Shown here one piece after another: positions 16,288-24,823 of a stretch of 57,879 nt of DNA (position 1 is the stretch's first letter; each line of letters starts with the position of its first letter). Both the position numbers and the translations under genes were made by a program. The stretch spans positions 1 to 57,879 of the forward strand of contig VXOR01000089.1 of the NCBI GenBank assembly GCA_009840005.1, in the 5' to 3' direction. This stretch comes from Gemmatimonadota bacterium (GTDB taxonomy: Bacteria; Latescibacterota; UBA2968; UBA8231). The notes beneath the pieces are model-generated. The model searched no databases and had not been told where the DNA came from. It saw only the letters and a program-made list of their open reading frames with translations.

Positions 16288-16405
16288 TCAATTTCGTTGG
16301 TTGGTCGGTATTCAGATAACCACCCTAATCGCCCTAGGCAGCCCGCTATTCAGCATCATCCGCTATCTTATCCACGCAAACCCTCAAAGGAGCAAACCTC
16401 AATGA
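16280..16405 (+). CDS. Small membrane peptide, duplicate of the 54-aa protein's C-terminal part
   Basis: A 41-codon frame beginning MDSQFRWLVGIQITTLIALG closely matches the transmembrane end of the protein at 8912-9076; DNA identity is clear over ~80 bp from 16278. It lacks the N-terminal helix and has no ribosome site of its own. Its stop overlaps the lactonase start (ATGA). It may be a translated relic or simply a scar. Confidence 0.35.
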   Translation: MDSQFRWLVGIQITTLIALGSPLFSIIRYLIHANPQRSKPQ

Positions 16406-17424
16406 CCGCACAAGCCCAACCCGTCGTCTTCGTCTCGCTCACCGGCGACGAAGCCATCAAACTCTACGACCTCGACCCCCAATCGGGCGCACTGGAACTG
16501 CGCGCCACCAGTCCGGCGCACGGCCCGTCGGGCGCGCTCTTTTTGCACCCGTCGCGCCCCGTGCTCTACGACGGCCACGTCGGGGACTCAACCCTCGCCA
16601 GCTTCCACCTCGACACCGCATCGGGCGAGTTGACCCTGATCAACAAGGTGGACACCAGCCTCGACACCCCCGCTCACCTGATTACCGACCCCGCCGGTCG
16701 CTTTCTCCTCACCGCTTATTACACCGGCGGCGGCGTCACAGTACACCGCTTAGACGACGACGGAGCCATCGGCGACCTCGTCCAGCGCATCGACACGGGT
16801 CCCAAGGCCCACGCCGTCCTGCTGACTGAGGATGAGCGCTCTGTCTTTGTGCCCCACGTCTATCCCAACAACAAGACCAGCCAGTTCCGCTTCGACGCCA
16901 GCACCGGCCAACTCTCGCCCAACGACCCGCCCGTGCTAGCTCCGCCGGAAGGAGAGCCTGGCCCCCGGCACATCTGCTTCCGCCCGCTCGGCGATGTCGC
17001 GTACATCGTCAACGAGCAGGGCAACACAGTCACCGCTCACCACTTCGACCCCGAGCGCGGCACCCTCTCCATTTTCCAGGACATTTCGACCCTGCCCGAG
17101 GACCATACCGAAGGCGGGCACACCGCTCACGTCGAAGTCCATCCCAACGGCCAGTGGTGCTACGCATCCAATCGCGGCCACGACAGCATCGTCGGCTATA
17201 AGATCGACGCCGACGGCGCACTCAGCCCGTTTGGGCACTACCCAGTACCGGCCAGCCCGCGCTCGTTCAACATCGACCCGACCGGCACGTACCTGTACGG
17301 CGCCGGAGAAGCCGCCGACCGCATGACCTGTTACCAAATCGATGCAACCAGCGGTGCCCTACAGCCTATCGCGGATTACGAAGTGGGTAGTCAGCCGTTT
17401 TGGGTCATGGTGACGACGCTTTAG
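16402..17424 (+). CDS. Lactonase family protein (6-phosphogluconolactonase-like beta-propeller)
   Basis: 340 residues from the ATG at 16402, chosen for the aaagg box 10 nt before it; the frame is open further upstream but that is duplicated debris. It is a seven-bladed propeller of the PF10282 type: repeated units such as PAHLITDPAGRFLLTAYY, PRHICFRPLGDVAYIVNE and AHVEVHPNGQWCYASNRG carry the metal-site pattern. The family hydrolyses 6-phosphogluconolactone or related sugar lactones. There is no signal peptide. It is convergent with the Gfo/Idh/MocA gene; a link to sugar oxidation is plausible. Confidence 0.82.
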   Translation: MTAQAQPVVFVSLTGDEAIKLYDLDPQSGALELRATSPAHGPSGALFLHPSRPVLYDGHVGDSTLASFHLDTASGELTLINKVDTSLDTPAHLITDPAGRFLLTAYYTGGGVTVHRLDDDGAIGDLVQRIDTGPKAHAVLLTEDERSVFVPHVYPNNKTSQFRFDASTGQLSPNDPPVLAPPEGEPGPRHICFRPLGDVAYIVNEQGNTVTAHHFDPERGTLSIFQDISTLPEDHTEGGHTAHVEVHPNGQWCYASNRGHDSIVGYKIDADGALSPFGHYPVPASPRSFNIDPTGTYLYGAGEAADRMTCYQIDATSGALQPIADYEVGSQPFWVMVTTL

Positions 17425-17467
17425 AGGCCGTGTATCGGCGCTCATCTGCGTTCATCTGCGGATCGTC

Positions 17468-18724
17468 TTAGTCCAACCCAAGCGCTTCGTCAATGTCCTG
17501 CTGATAGGCCCGCACGGCCCCGCCCATAATCTCCTCCATGGACAGCGAACGCCCGGCATGCGCTGACTCATAGGCTCCCACAATCGCCGCTACGGCCTGC
17601 ATCCCGCCAAAACCATCCACTTCGGGTTGGCCGCCGGTGAGAATGGCCTGGGCAAAATCGTGGTACTCAATGGCCAAGTGCCGCGAGTCGATTTCGTAGA
17701 AAGACGTTGCGGACGGATCGTATTCTACGCCGTCGGCACCGAAGAGGCGCTCGGTGATTTCGTCGAGGTGAAAATCCGGCAGGAGCGAGAGGATTTCGCG
17801 GCCTTTTAGCTCCTTGCCTTCCAAGCGCAGCACCGCGGGCCGGCCATTGCGGTCTCCGGGAGCATAGAGCGCCCCCCAGCGGCCGTGGACGCTGCGCTCC
17901 CAGCCCCGACCGCCGCGGCCCGCTACCAACACGAGCTGCGCCAGCGCACCAGACCGCATCCTATATAGCGCGACGACGGAATCCTCGCCCGTGGCCTCTA
18001 CACTCTCGGGATAGGTTTTGGCCCGCTCGCGGTAGGATTCGAGGGGGTGATCGTCGTACCCTTCTGGCCGGCGCCGCACCGGCTCGACGATGAAGCCGCC
18101 GCCGAAAACGTGCGCGTAGTCCCCCATGTAGTATTGGATGATGTCGCCGTAGTGGACGCCCATGTCCAAGCCAATGGCCCCCTTTTCCTTGAGATGGCGC
18201 CAAGGCGTAATGGTTATCCTGTCGCTGCCACCGGCCGACGCCTGGATCATCAAAAAAGGATCCCCGAGCAGGCCGGACTCGACGATGGCCCGCGCCAAGC
18301 GGTTGGGTGGGTCGCGGCGGTAGTTTTCGGCGGTGGCCAGCACGGCATTGCCGGTGTGGGCTGCGTCGATCATGGCTTGGCAGGCGCGCATGGTAATGCC
18401 GAGGGGCTTTTCCACCAGCGCGTGCTTGCCGGCCAAGAGAGCTGGCACGGCCACTTGGTGGTGCGTTGAGCCGTCAGTAACCACATCGACGGCTAGGATA
18501 TCATCGCGCTTGAGCATTGAGTCCATATCCGTAAAGATCAGCGGCTCGCGCCCGAACAGCCGCTGCACTTCGCGGGCAGCAAATTCGGCGTTCGCCCGGT
18601 TCACGTCGCAGACGGCCATCAATTCGACATTGCCAATGCCGCTATCTTCTAACACCTTGTAGGCCAAGATGTGGCGATGGCCCATGCCGCCGCAGCCGAC
18701 GACGCAAAGCGGTACTTTTTCCAT
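17468..18724 (-). CDS. Gfo/Idh/MocA family oxidoreductase, 418 aa
   Basis: The N-terminal Rossmann fold starts at residue 5 with VVGCGGMGHRH. The EKP motif is at 105-107 (LVEKPLG), and the second domain has the catalytic-region signature GLDMGVHYGDIIQYY. An aggag box precedes the ATG. The family performs NAD(P)-linked oxidation of sugars or inositols; the substrate is unknown. It is transcribed away from the DUF6785 operon; the 81 bp between the two starts must contain both promoters, which suggests joint control. Confidence 0.87.
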   Translation of the reverse strand: MEKVPLCVVGCGGMGHRHILAYKVLEDSGIGNVELMAVCDVNRANAEFAAREVQRLFGREPLIFTDMDSMLKRDDILAVDVVTDGSTHHQVAVPALLAGKHALVEKPLGITMRACQAMIDAAHTGNAVLATAENYRRDPPNRLARAIVESGLLGDPFLMIQASAGGSDRITITPWRHLKEKGAIGLDMGVHYGDIIQYYMGDYAHVFGGGFIVEPVRRRPEGYDDHPLESYRERAKTYPESVEATGEDSVVALYRMRSGALAQLVLVAGRGGRGWERSVHGRWGALYAPGDRNGRPAVLRLEGKELKGREILSLLPDFHLDEITERLFGADGVEYDPSATSFYEIDSRHLAIEYHDFAQAILTGGQPEVDGFGGMQAVAAIVGAYESAHAGRSLSMEEIMGGAVRAYQQDIDEALGLD

Positions 18725-18805
18725 AATAGGGTCTCCTGTTGTGTATGCGGAAACTCGTGCGCGGCTGTGGGCATTGTCAAGGGGAAGGCAAAAAGTGAGA
18801 GGAAC

Positions 18806-20767
18806 ATGTTGCTAAAACGTTCTCCACCGATCATAAAGGGATGCACGCCCAAGGCGCTGATCGTCGGGCTGCTCGGTGCCGTTTGCATCGGTCTCGGCTC
18901 GACCTACAACGACATGATAATCAAAGGCTCCGGGCTGGCCGTGTGGAACCTGACCCCTGGGGCGACTTTTCTCTTTTTTGTCCTCGTCCTCCTCTTAAAC
19001 CCGCTCTTGCGACTGCTACATCCGCGCCTGCCCTTGCAACGCGGCGAATTGGCCGTAGCCTTCTTCCTGATCCTGCTGGCCAACACCTTGTCGGGCCGCG
19101 GCCTGCCCGCGCAACTCCTGCCGGTAATTACTGGGGCCTATTACTACGCCACGCCGGAAAACGGTTGGGCCGAGATCGTCCAGCCCTACATGCCCGATTG
19201 GCCGGTGCCCCAAAGCCGCGACGCCATCTGGGGCTTTTACGAAGGCGACCCGACCGGGGCCGTGCCGTGGGCAATCTGGGCGGCTCCTCTGTTGTACTGG
19301 GCCGTGTTCGGCCTAGCCCTTTTTCTGGCGATGGTGTGCCTGATGGTGATCGTGCGCCGACAATGGGTAGAGCACGAGCGCCTAGCCTATCCCATGGTCC
19401 AGCTTCCCCTCGCCATGATCGACGACGACGGACGCGGTCGGACCATCAAACCCCTGTTCCGCAGCGGGTTGATGTGGCTGGGATTTGCCGTCCCCTTCGT
19501 TCTAGCCTCGATCAACGCCTTGCACAACTACTTCGTGATCATTCCCACCGTCAGCACTTCGCTCGGCGGCTTGTCGATGTTTCGCGGCGCAGTGTCGGTG
19601 GGCTTGAATCTAAACCTGTCGATGGTCGGCTTCTCCTATTTCATCCCCCAGAACATCGCCTTGGGCTTGGTCTTTTTTTACATCGTGAATGTGGTGCAGC
19701 GCGGGTTGTTGGGGATGCTAGCCTGGGGGGGCAAGGACGAAACCATGGGCGCGTACAGCCAGTACACCGACCCGATCATCATCCACCAAGCTATGGGCGG
19801 CATGATCGTCTTGGTGCTGGGGTCTTTGTGGGTGGGCCGACGTCACCTCGGGAACGTGCTGCGCAAGGCTTTGGGCCGCGCGCCCGAGGTAAAAGACGCC
19901 GATGAAATTACCTCCTATGGCGTGGCCGTGTGGGGAGCCGTGGTCAGCTTCCTAGTGATGGGTGTCTGGCTGTGGCAATCCGGCATTCCGCTGCCCTTTG
20001 TTCCCCTGCTGCTGTTCGGCGCATTTGTCGGGTTTATGACCATTGCCCGCGTCGTTGCGCAAGGTGGGGTCGCGTCGATGTTTCCGCCGACCAACGGACC
20101 GGACTTTGTCGTCGCCAATGTCGGAGGCACCGTGTTGGGCACTAAGGGCATGGCCGGCATGGCCTTGAGCTATGCCTGGAGCGTGGACACCTTGATCCTG
20201 CTGATGAGCGCCTGCGCCAATGGCCTGAAGCTCGTCACCGAAATCAGCCTACCTCATCGCCGCCGCCTCTTTGGGGCCATCGTTGCGGTGATCGTCCTGA
20301 CGCTGGGCTGCGTCTTCGCCTTAACCCTCTATTTGGGCTATCAGTACGGGGCCATTAATTTGTCGCGATTTTACTTTGATAACGTCGCGCAATATCCCTA
20401 TCGGTTCATGGAGAAGAGTATCCTCAATCCATTCGAGCCGCGACCGAGTACGTGGATGCACATCAGCGTTGGCGCAGCGATTATGGGCGGGCTGATGGCA
20501 GCCCAGCACCGGTTCCTGTGGTGGCCTTTCCACTCGCTCGGATTCCCGATTAGCTGCGTCTTTGGCTCGATGTGGTTCAGCGTGTTTGTCGCTTGGCTCA
20601 TCAAGAGCACAATACTCAAATACGGCGGGCTGACGCTGTTGAACCGCCTCAAGCCCTTCTTTCTGGGGTTGGTCTTGGGCGAGGCTGTAGCGGCCGGGAC
20701 TTGGATACTCATCGACTATGTAATCGGCATGCAAAACAATTATCTAGGCGGGATCGTGTTCCAGTGA
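18806..20767 (+). CDS. DUF6785/DUF6784-type polytopic membrane protein
   Basis: 653 residues from the ATG at 18806 (gagagg upstream; the frame is open further 5' but that part overlaps the divergent promoter). More than ten hydrophobic segments span the protein, with a conserved region ARVVAQGGVASMFPP near the middle. The family is widespread next to PhyH, amidohydrolase and oxidoreductase genes in FCB-group and planctomycete-like genomes and resembles oligopeptide-transporter-type permeases, but its substrate is not known. It heads the operon to 24594. Its last ~260 bp are duplicated at 21918-22176. Confidence 0.75.
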   Translation: MLLKRSPPIIKGCTPKALIVGLLGAVCIGLGSTYNDMIIKGSGLAVWNLTPGATFLFFVLVLLLNPLLRLLHPRLPLQRGELAVAFFLILLANTLSGRGLPAQLLPVITGAYYYATPENGWAEIVQPYMPDWPVPQSRDAIWGFYEGDPTGAVPWAIWAAPLLYWAVFGLALFLAMVCLMVIVRRQWVEHERLAYPMVQLPLAMIDDDGRGRTIKPLFRSGLMWLGFAVPFVLASINALHNYFVIIPTVSTSLGGLSMFRGAVSVGLNLNLSMVGFSYFIPQNIALGLVFFYIVNVVQRGLLGMLAWGGKDETMGAYSQYTDPIIIHQAMGGMIVLVLGSLWVGRRHLGNVLRKALGRAPEVKDADEITSYGVAVWGAVVSFLVMGVWLWQSGIPLPFVPLLLFGAFVGFMTIARVVAQGGVASMFPPTNGPDFVVANVGGTVLGTKGMAGMALSYAWSVDTLILLMSACANGLKLVTEISLPHRRRLFGAIVAVIVLTLGCVFALTLYLGYQYGAINLSRFYFDNVAQYPYRFMEKSILNPFEPRPSTWMHISVGAAIMGGLMAAQHRFLWWPFHSLGFPISCVFGSMWFSVFVAWLIKSTILKYGGLTLLNRLKPFFLGLVLGEAVAAGTWILIDYVIGMQNNYLGGIVFQ

Positions 20768-20829
20768 GGTGCGCTTGAACGGCGCTGTTGAAACGGCTAT
20801 CTTAGCCCCCCCAACAAAGGCCCAACCCC

Positions 20830-21669
20830 ATGATGACACCCGACCAACGCTACTTCTTCGATTTAACTGGCTACCTCCACTTGCGCGGCGTACTCAGCCC
20901 AGAGGAACTCGCACCCGCGCAAGCAGCAGCCGACCGCTACATCAACATGCCGCCCGAAGAGTGGCCGCCCGAATTCGGCGCGGACCTCGAGCGCCGCGAC
21001 CTCACCGGCTATCAGCACGGCTTTGCCTTTGACAAAAGCCTCGAAGTGCTCACCCGGCATCCGACGACTTGGCCGATCCTCATGGAACTCACCAATCGCC
21101 GGCCGCGCTTCACCGGCGGCACCCTCGGCTATAACCGCCACGGCCACAGCTTCCACTACCTGCACGCCGGATGGCAGCCGTCCAAACAGCCCGATGTGCG
21201 GCGCTATTACATCCAAGACGGCAAGGTCCGCTGCACGGACTTTATTTTTTTCTTCTACTTGAGCGATGTCTTCCCCGGCGACGGCGGCCTCATCGTCTTG
21301 CCCGGCTCGCACAAGGCCCATTTCGACCGGCCCCGAGCGATGTTTTATCCAGGAGCCGAAGACGACGAGGATCGGGATTACGTCGCCGACACCGTGCCCC
21401 CGGGCGTGCACAATGTCTGCGCCCGCGCTGGCGATGTGGTCATCATGCCAGAGCACCTCACGCACGGCGCGCTCACCTGGCAGCCCCGCGATCGCGACCG
21501 CCGCTTCCTCATTCTGCGCCACACCGTCCAGCACATGATCACCCGTCAGCGCCGCCCCGTTCCAGACGCCATTCGCCAGCGGCTCGACCCTGAGACGATT
21601 GACCTGATCGAATTGGCTCCGTACTTCGAATACAAAGACATCGTCAAAAAACGCGAAAATATCGCCTAG
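20830..21669 (+). CDS. Phytanoyl-CoA dioxygenase family protein, copy 1
   Basis: 279 residues of the PhyH branch of Fe(II)/2-oxoglutarate dioxygenases. The first iron His is probably in HYLHAG, followed by the DVFPGDGGLIVLPGSHKAHF segment and the second His in EHLTHGAL; a downstream Arg in RDRRFLIL probably binds 2-oxoglutarate. Such enzymes hydroxylate small organic molecules; the substrate is unknown. It starts 62 bp after the DUF6785 stop. A near-identical copy lies at 22239-23078; differences cluster at the two ends while about 310 bp in between are identical. Confidence 0.85.
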   Translation: MMTPDQRYFFDLTGYLHLRGVLSPEELAPAQAAADRYINMPPEEWPPEFGADLERRDLTGYQHGFAFDKSLEVLTRHPTTWPILMELTNRRPRFTGGTLGYNRHGHSFHYLHAGWQPSKQPDVRRYYIQDGKVRCTDFIFFFYLSDVFPGDGGLIVLPGSHKAHFDRPRAMFYPGAEDDEDRDYVADTVPPGVHNVCARAGDVVIMPEHLTHGALTWQPRDRDRRFLILRHTVQHMITRQRRPVPDAIRQRLDPETIDLIELAPYFEYKDIVKKRENIA

Positions 21670-21917
21670 CTCGTGCTGAGTTACAGAGGTTGACGGGGCC
21701 ACCCCGTGGGTTTGATTGTATAGGTAAATCAAACCGAAGAGACAGCCATGTGGAATAGGCGATTCACTGTGCACTTAGATTGACTTGAAATCTCCTCTCA
21801 TCTTTCTAAAGAATCTTTTGAAGACAATCTATCTACCAAATAATAACCACCTATGATCTCTCTTTTTATTTTTTGCAGCTTCATTTTGCTTCTTCTAAAT
21901 CTCTTTCTCTGAAGTAT
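21670..21917. other. AT-rich spacer between duplicated units
   Basis: This 248-bp stretch has runs such as tttttattttttgc and has no counterpart in unit 1. No ORF, hairpin or repeat was recognised in it. It could be foreign DNA captured at the duplication junction. Confidence 0.5.
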
Positions 21918-22176
21918 CGATTTCTGTGGTGGCCCTTCCACTCGCTGGGGTTTCCGGTCAGTTGCGTCTTCGGCAAGATGTGGTTCAGCGTCTTCATCGC
22001 CTAGCTCATCAAGAGCACAGTGCTCAAATACGTGAGGACTGACGCTCTTCAATCGCCTCAAGCTCTTCTTCTTAGGACTGGTTCTAGGTAAGGCCGTCGT
22101 AGCGGAGACTTGGGTGCTCATCGACTATGTAATCGGCATGCAAAACAATTATCTAGGCGGGATTGTGTTCCAGTGA
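21918..22176 (+). pseudogene. Decayed 3' fragment of the DUF6785 gene
   Basis: The fragment corresponds to 20509-20767. It carries an in-frame TAG in the segment equivalent to VAWLIKST and compensating single-base indels, yet the final ~60 bp (GMQNNYLGGIVFQ and the stop) are almost unchanged. It is the non-functional leader of the second phyH copy; its better-conserved end may be kept as a translation or promoter context for that gene. Confidence 0.88.
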
Positions 22177-22238
22177 GATGCGCTTGAACGGCGCTGTTGA
22201 AACGGCTATCTTATTCACCCAAACAAAGGCCCAACCCC

Positions 22239-23078
22239 ATGATGACGCCCGACCAACGCTACTTTTTCGACTTAACCGGCTACCTCCACTTGCGCGGCGT
22301 GCTTAGCCCGGAGGAGCTCGCGCCCGCGCAAGCAGCAGCCGACCGCTACATCAACATGCCGCCCGAAGAGTGGCCGCCCGAATTCGGCGCGGACCTCGAG
22401 CGCCGCGACCTCACCGGCTATCAGCACGGCTTTGCCTTTGACAAAAGCCTCGAAGTGCTCACCCGGCATCCGACGACTTGGCCGATCCTCATGGAACTCA
22501 CCAATCGCCGGCCGCGCTTCACCGGCGGCACCCTCGGCTATAACCGCCACGGCCACAGCTTCCACTACCTGCACGCCGGATGGCAGCCGTCCAAACAGCC
22601 CGATGTGCGGCGCTATTACATCCAAGACGGCAAGGTCCGCTGCACGGACTTTATTTTCTTTTTTTATTTAAGCGATGTCTTCCCCGGCGATGGCGGCCTC
22701 ATCATCTTGCCCGGCTCGCACAAGGCCCACTTTGCCCGGCCCCGAGCGATGTTTTATCCAGGAGCCGAAGACGACGAGGACCGGGACTACGTCGCCGACA
22801 CCGTGCCCCCGGGCGTCCACAATGTCTGCGCCCGCGCTGGCGATGTGGTCATCATGCCCGAGCACCTCATGCACGGCGCGCTCACTTGGAAGCCTCGCGA
22901 CCGCGACCGCCGCTTCCTCATCCTGCGCTACAACGTCCAGCACATGCTCACCGGCCAGCGCCGACCCTTTCCAGACGCCATTCGCCAGCGGCTCGATCCC
23001 GAGACGATTGACCTGATCGAATTGGCCCCGTACTTCGAATACAAAGACATCGTCAAGCAGCGCGAAAACATCGACTAG
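22239..23078 (+). CDS. Phytanoyl-CoA dioxygenase family protein, copy 2
   Basis: 279 residues from the ATG at 22239; a TTG 42 bp upstream would add unrelated residues. It differs from copy 1 at about 11 positions, all in the last 110 residues, including EHLMHGAL for EHLTHGAL beside the iron His, LRYNVQHML for LRHTVQHMI, and GQRRPFP for RQRRPVP. The iron ligands are kept, so both copies should be active, perhaps with different substrate preference. It is followed 17 bp later by the amidohydrolase-fold pair. Confidence 0.85.
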   Translation: MMTPDQRYFFDLTGYLHLRGVLSPEELAPAQAAADRYINMPPEEWPPEFGADLERRDLTGYQHGFAFDKSLEVLTRHPTTWPILMELTNRRPRFTGGTLGYNRHGHSFHYLHAGWQPSKQPDVRRYYIQDGKVRCTDFIFFFYLSDVFPGDGGLIILPGSHKAHFARPRAMFYPGAEDDEDRDYVADTVPPGVHNVCARAGDVVIMPEHLMHGALTWKPRDRDRRFLILRYNVQHMLTGQRRPFPDAIRQRLDPETIDLIELAPYFEYKDIVKQRENID

Positions 23079-23095
23079 CCCGAGAGCCAGATTTT

Positions 23096-23863
23096 ATGGG
23101 GTCACAACAAAACATTGAGAACCTGAGCTTCCGCGCCCGCGTCCCAGTCTTCGACGCCAACATCGGCGTTGGCCACTGTCACGACCGGCCCTCGCCGTTT
23201 GCCGATGTGGTCGGCTTGCGGATGGAGATGCAGCGCCACGGCGTGGAGCGCGGCCTGATTTACCACCTCCAAGGCGAAACCCTCAGCGCGATTGAGGGCA
23301 ACGAAGCCCTGCGCGCTTGGCTTGGCGACGGACTCGTCCCCCAATGGGTCGCTGGGCCGAGCGCGGACTCGTTGGCACAACTGCGCGCGCTCCACGCCGC
23401 GGGCGAGGTCTCCAGCGTCCGCCTGCACAACACCGAGGCGAGCCGCGTCCCCTTTGCCGACTGGATCTACGGCGAGTTGCTCGCTTGGCTGGCAGCCGAG
23501 CGCATCCCCCTGTGGATCTCGCTGGCCGACACGCCGGTCGCCGAAGTCATGGAGACCTTGCGCCGCTTCCCAGATTTACACGTAGTGCTCCTCGGCGCGC
23601 ACTACGTGCATTCCCTCGCCTTACGCCCCCTGCTCAGGGCACTGCCCCAAGCGACGATGGAGCTAAGTCGCTTTGAGAATCTGGGCGGCATCGAATCCCT
23701 GATCGGCGAATTTGGCGTGGAGCGCTTCCTCTACGGGTCCTACTATCCGCGCTACGCCATGGGGTCGATGCTCTTTTACCTGCACCATTTGGCCATTGAC
23801 GACGACGCGCTCGCGGCTTTGACCGCGGGCAATCTAGAGCGCATTCTCGGAGGGAGCACATGA
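23096..23863 (+). CDS. Amidohydrolase-fold protein lacking usual metal ligands
   Basis: 255 residues. The layout follows amidohydrolase-2 TIM-barrel proteins (barrel strands at PVFDANIGVG, SVRLHN, IPLWISLAD, HVVLLGAH, RFLYGSYYP). However, the HxH after the first strand is replaced by NIG, and the usual GSD near the end reads GSYYP. It is therefore probably not a standard metal-dependent hydrolase; it may be a regulatory partner of the intact gene that follows, with which it overlaps by four bases (ATGA). Confidence 0.7.
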   Translation: MGSQQNIENLSFRARVPVFDANIGVGHCHDRPSPFADVVGLRMEMQRHGVERGLIYHLQGETLSAIEGNEALRAWLGDGLVPQWVAGPSADSLAQLRALHAAGEVSSVRLHNTEASRVPFADWIYGELLAWLAAERIPLWISLADTPVAEVMETLRRFPDLHVVLLGAHYVHSLALRPLLRALPQATMELSRFENLGGIESLIGEFGVERFLYGSYYPRYAMGSMLFYLHHLAIDDDALAALTAGNLERILGGST

Positions 23864-24594
23864 TTATCGACTTTCACGGCCACGTAGGCCGCTGGGACTC
23901 CCTCGACATGGTCGATGACCCGGCCGAGATGCTGCGCGCCATGGATGCGGTGGGAATCGACAAAAGCTGCGTCTTCAACATCTTCCATCCCGACGGCAAG
24001 CCCGGCAACGACCAGACCGCGGCTTTTGTCGCCCGCCACCCCGATCGCTTCATTGGCTTTGCCTATGTGTGCCCCACCTGTCCCGACACCGTGCGGCCCG
24101 AGTTGGAACGGGCCATCGACGAACTCGGGTTCCGGGCGATTAAAATCTACCCGCCCTATACGCCCTTTCCGCTCGACGACCCGGCTTGGGATCCAATCTA
24201 CGGCTTTGCCGCTGAACGCGGCCTCGCGGTCATAGCACACACCGGCGGCGAGCCAACGGCCGCACCCGCCCAGTTTGGTCGCGCGGCCGAGCGCTTCCCC
24301 AACGCCCGCTTCGTCGCCGGCCACTCCGGCAACATCGAGCCGTATCGCAGCCAAGCCATTGCCGCGGCCCAGCGCCTGCCCAACTACTTCCTCGAAACCT
24401 GCTCGACCTTCCGCACCCCAGGCGTCATCGAAGAGTTGGTGGCCAAGGCCGGGGCCGACCGCGTGCTCTTCGGCTCGGATACGCCCTTGATGGACCCCCG
24501 CCCCCAGCTTGGCAAGATCATCACCGCAGCTATTGACGACGACGCCAAACGCCTCATCCTCGGCGAGAACGCCCGCGGCCTGCTCGGGCTGTAA
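23860..24594 (+). CDS. Amidohydrolase family 2 metal-dependent hydrolase
   Basis: 244 residues. Metal ligands of the PF04909 family are present: IDFHGHVG (His6, His8), IAHTGGEP, VAGHSGN and the terminal FGSDTPLMD. Members decarboxylate or hydrolyse small carboxylic or aromatic compounds and lactones; the substrate is unknown. It is the last gene of the plus-strand operon from 18806, translationally coupled to the preceding ligand-poor paralogue and followed by a palindromic element and a terminator. Confidence 0.85.
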   Translation: MIIDFHGHVGRWDSLDMVDDPAEMLRAMDAVGIDKSCVFNIFHPDGKPGNDQTAAFVARHPDRFIGFAYVCPTCPDTVRPELERAIDELGFRAIKIYPPYTPFPLDDPAWDPIYGFAAERGLAVIAHTGGEPTAAPAQFGRAAERFPNARFVAGHSGNIEPYRSQAIAAAQRLPNYFLETCSTFRTPGVIEELVAKAGADRVLFGSDTPLMDPRPQLGKIITAAIDDDAKRLILGENARGLLGL

Positions 24595-24755
24595 GAGGCC
24601 CTAACCAAACACTCTGCTGGCGTCGCACGGCTGCGCCGACCGTGGCCGGCGTTACCCTCCGGCGGCATAGTAAACAATATGCCTTCGTCGGGTGCCTTGG
24701 CCACGGCCTTGCTCGCTCGCGCTTGAGCCGACGCCGGGCGTTTGGTTGGGCCTCT
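24594..24755. repeat. 162-bp imperfect palindrome, MITE-like
   Basis: The outer arms agaggccctaaccaaac (24594-24610) and its inverse (24740-24755) enclose further paired segments: ggcgtcg with cgacgcc, ccgtggcc with ggccacgg, and ggcata with tatgcc around an 8-nt loop. The whole block can fold on itself with internal loops. It is not coding. Size and terminal arms suggest a small non-autonomous mobile element or a structured 3' RNA. Confidence 0.6.
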
Positions 24756-24762
24756 AAGACGC

Positions 24763-24802
24763 AAAAAGCCCGCCTGCCACAAGGGCAAGCGGGCTTTCTT
24801 TG
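24763..24802. terminator. Bidirectional intrinsic terminator
   Basis: The stem aaagcccgcctgcc / ggcaagcgggcttt (one mismatch, 5-nt loop) has a T-rich tail on both strands. It lies between the convergent operons ending at 24594 (plus) and 24824 (minus) and can serve both. Confidence 0.85.
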
Positions 24803-24823
24803 CAAAGGGTGTGGAACCGGGCA

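Larger units (their letters stand above)
20509..23078 (+). repeat. Tandem duplication, 1409-bp offset (DUF6785 3' end plus phyH)
   Basis: Unit 1 (20509-21669) and unit 2 (21918-23078) align at a constant offset of 1409 bp. The DUF6785 tail in unit 2 is degenerate, while the dioxygenase copies are ~96% identical in protein. A 248-bp AT-rich stretch separates the units. Confidence 0.9.

Noticed and set aside
18841..19905. 354-codon plus frame inside the DUF6785 gene
   Set aside because: Its translation is an Arg/Pro-rich high-GC shadow without domains; the overlapping frame encodes a coherent membrane protein.
20863..21774. 303-codon minus-strand frame across the dioxygenase
   Set aside because: It is antisense to phyH copy 1, and the equivalent frame in copy 2 is much shorter.
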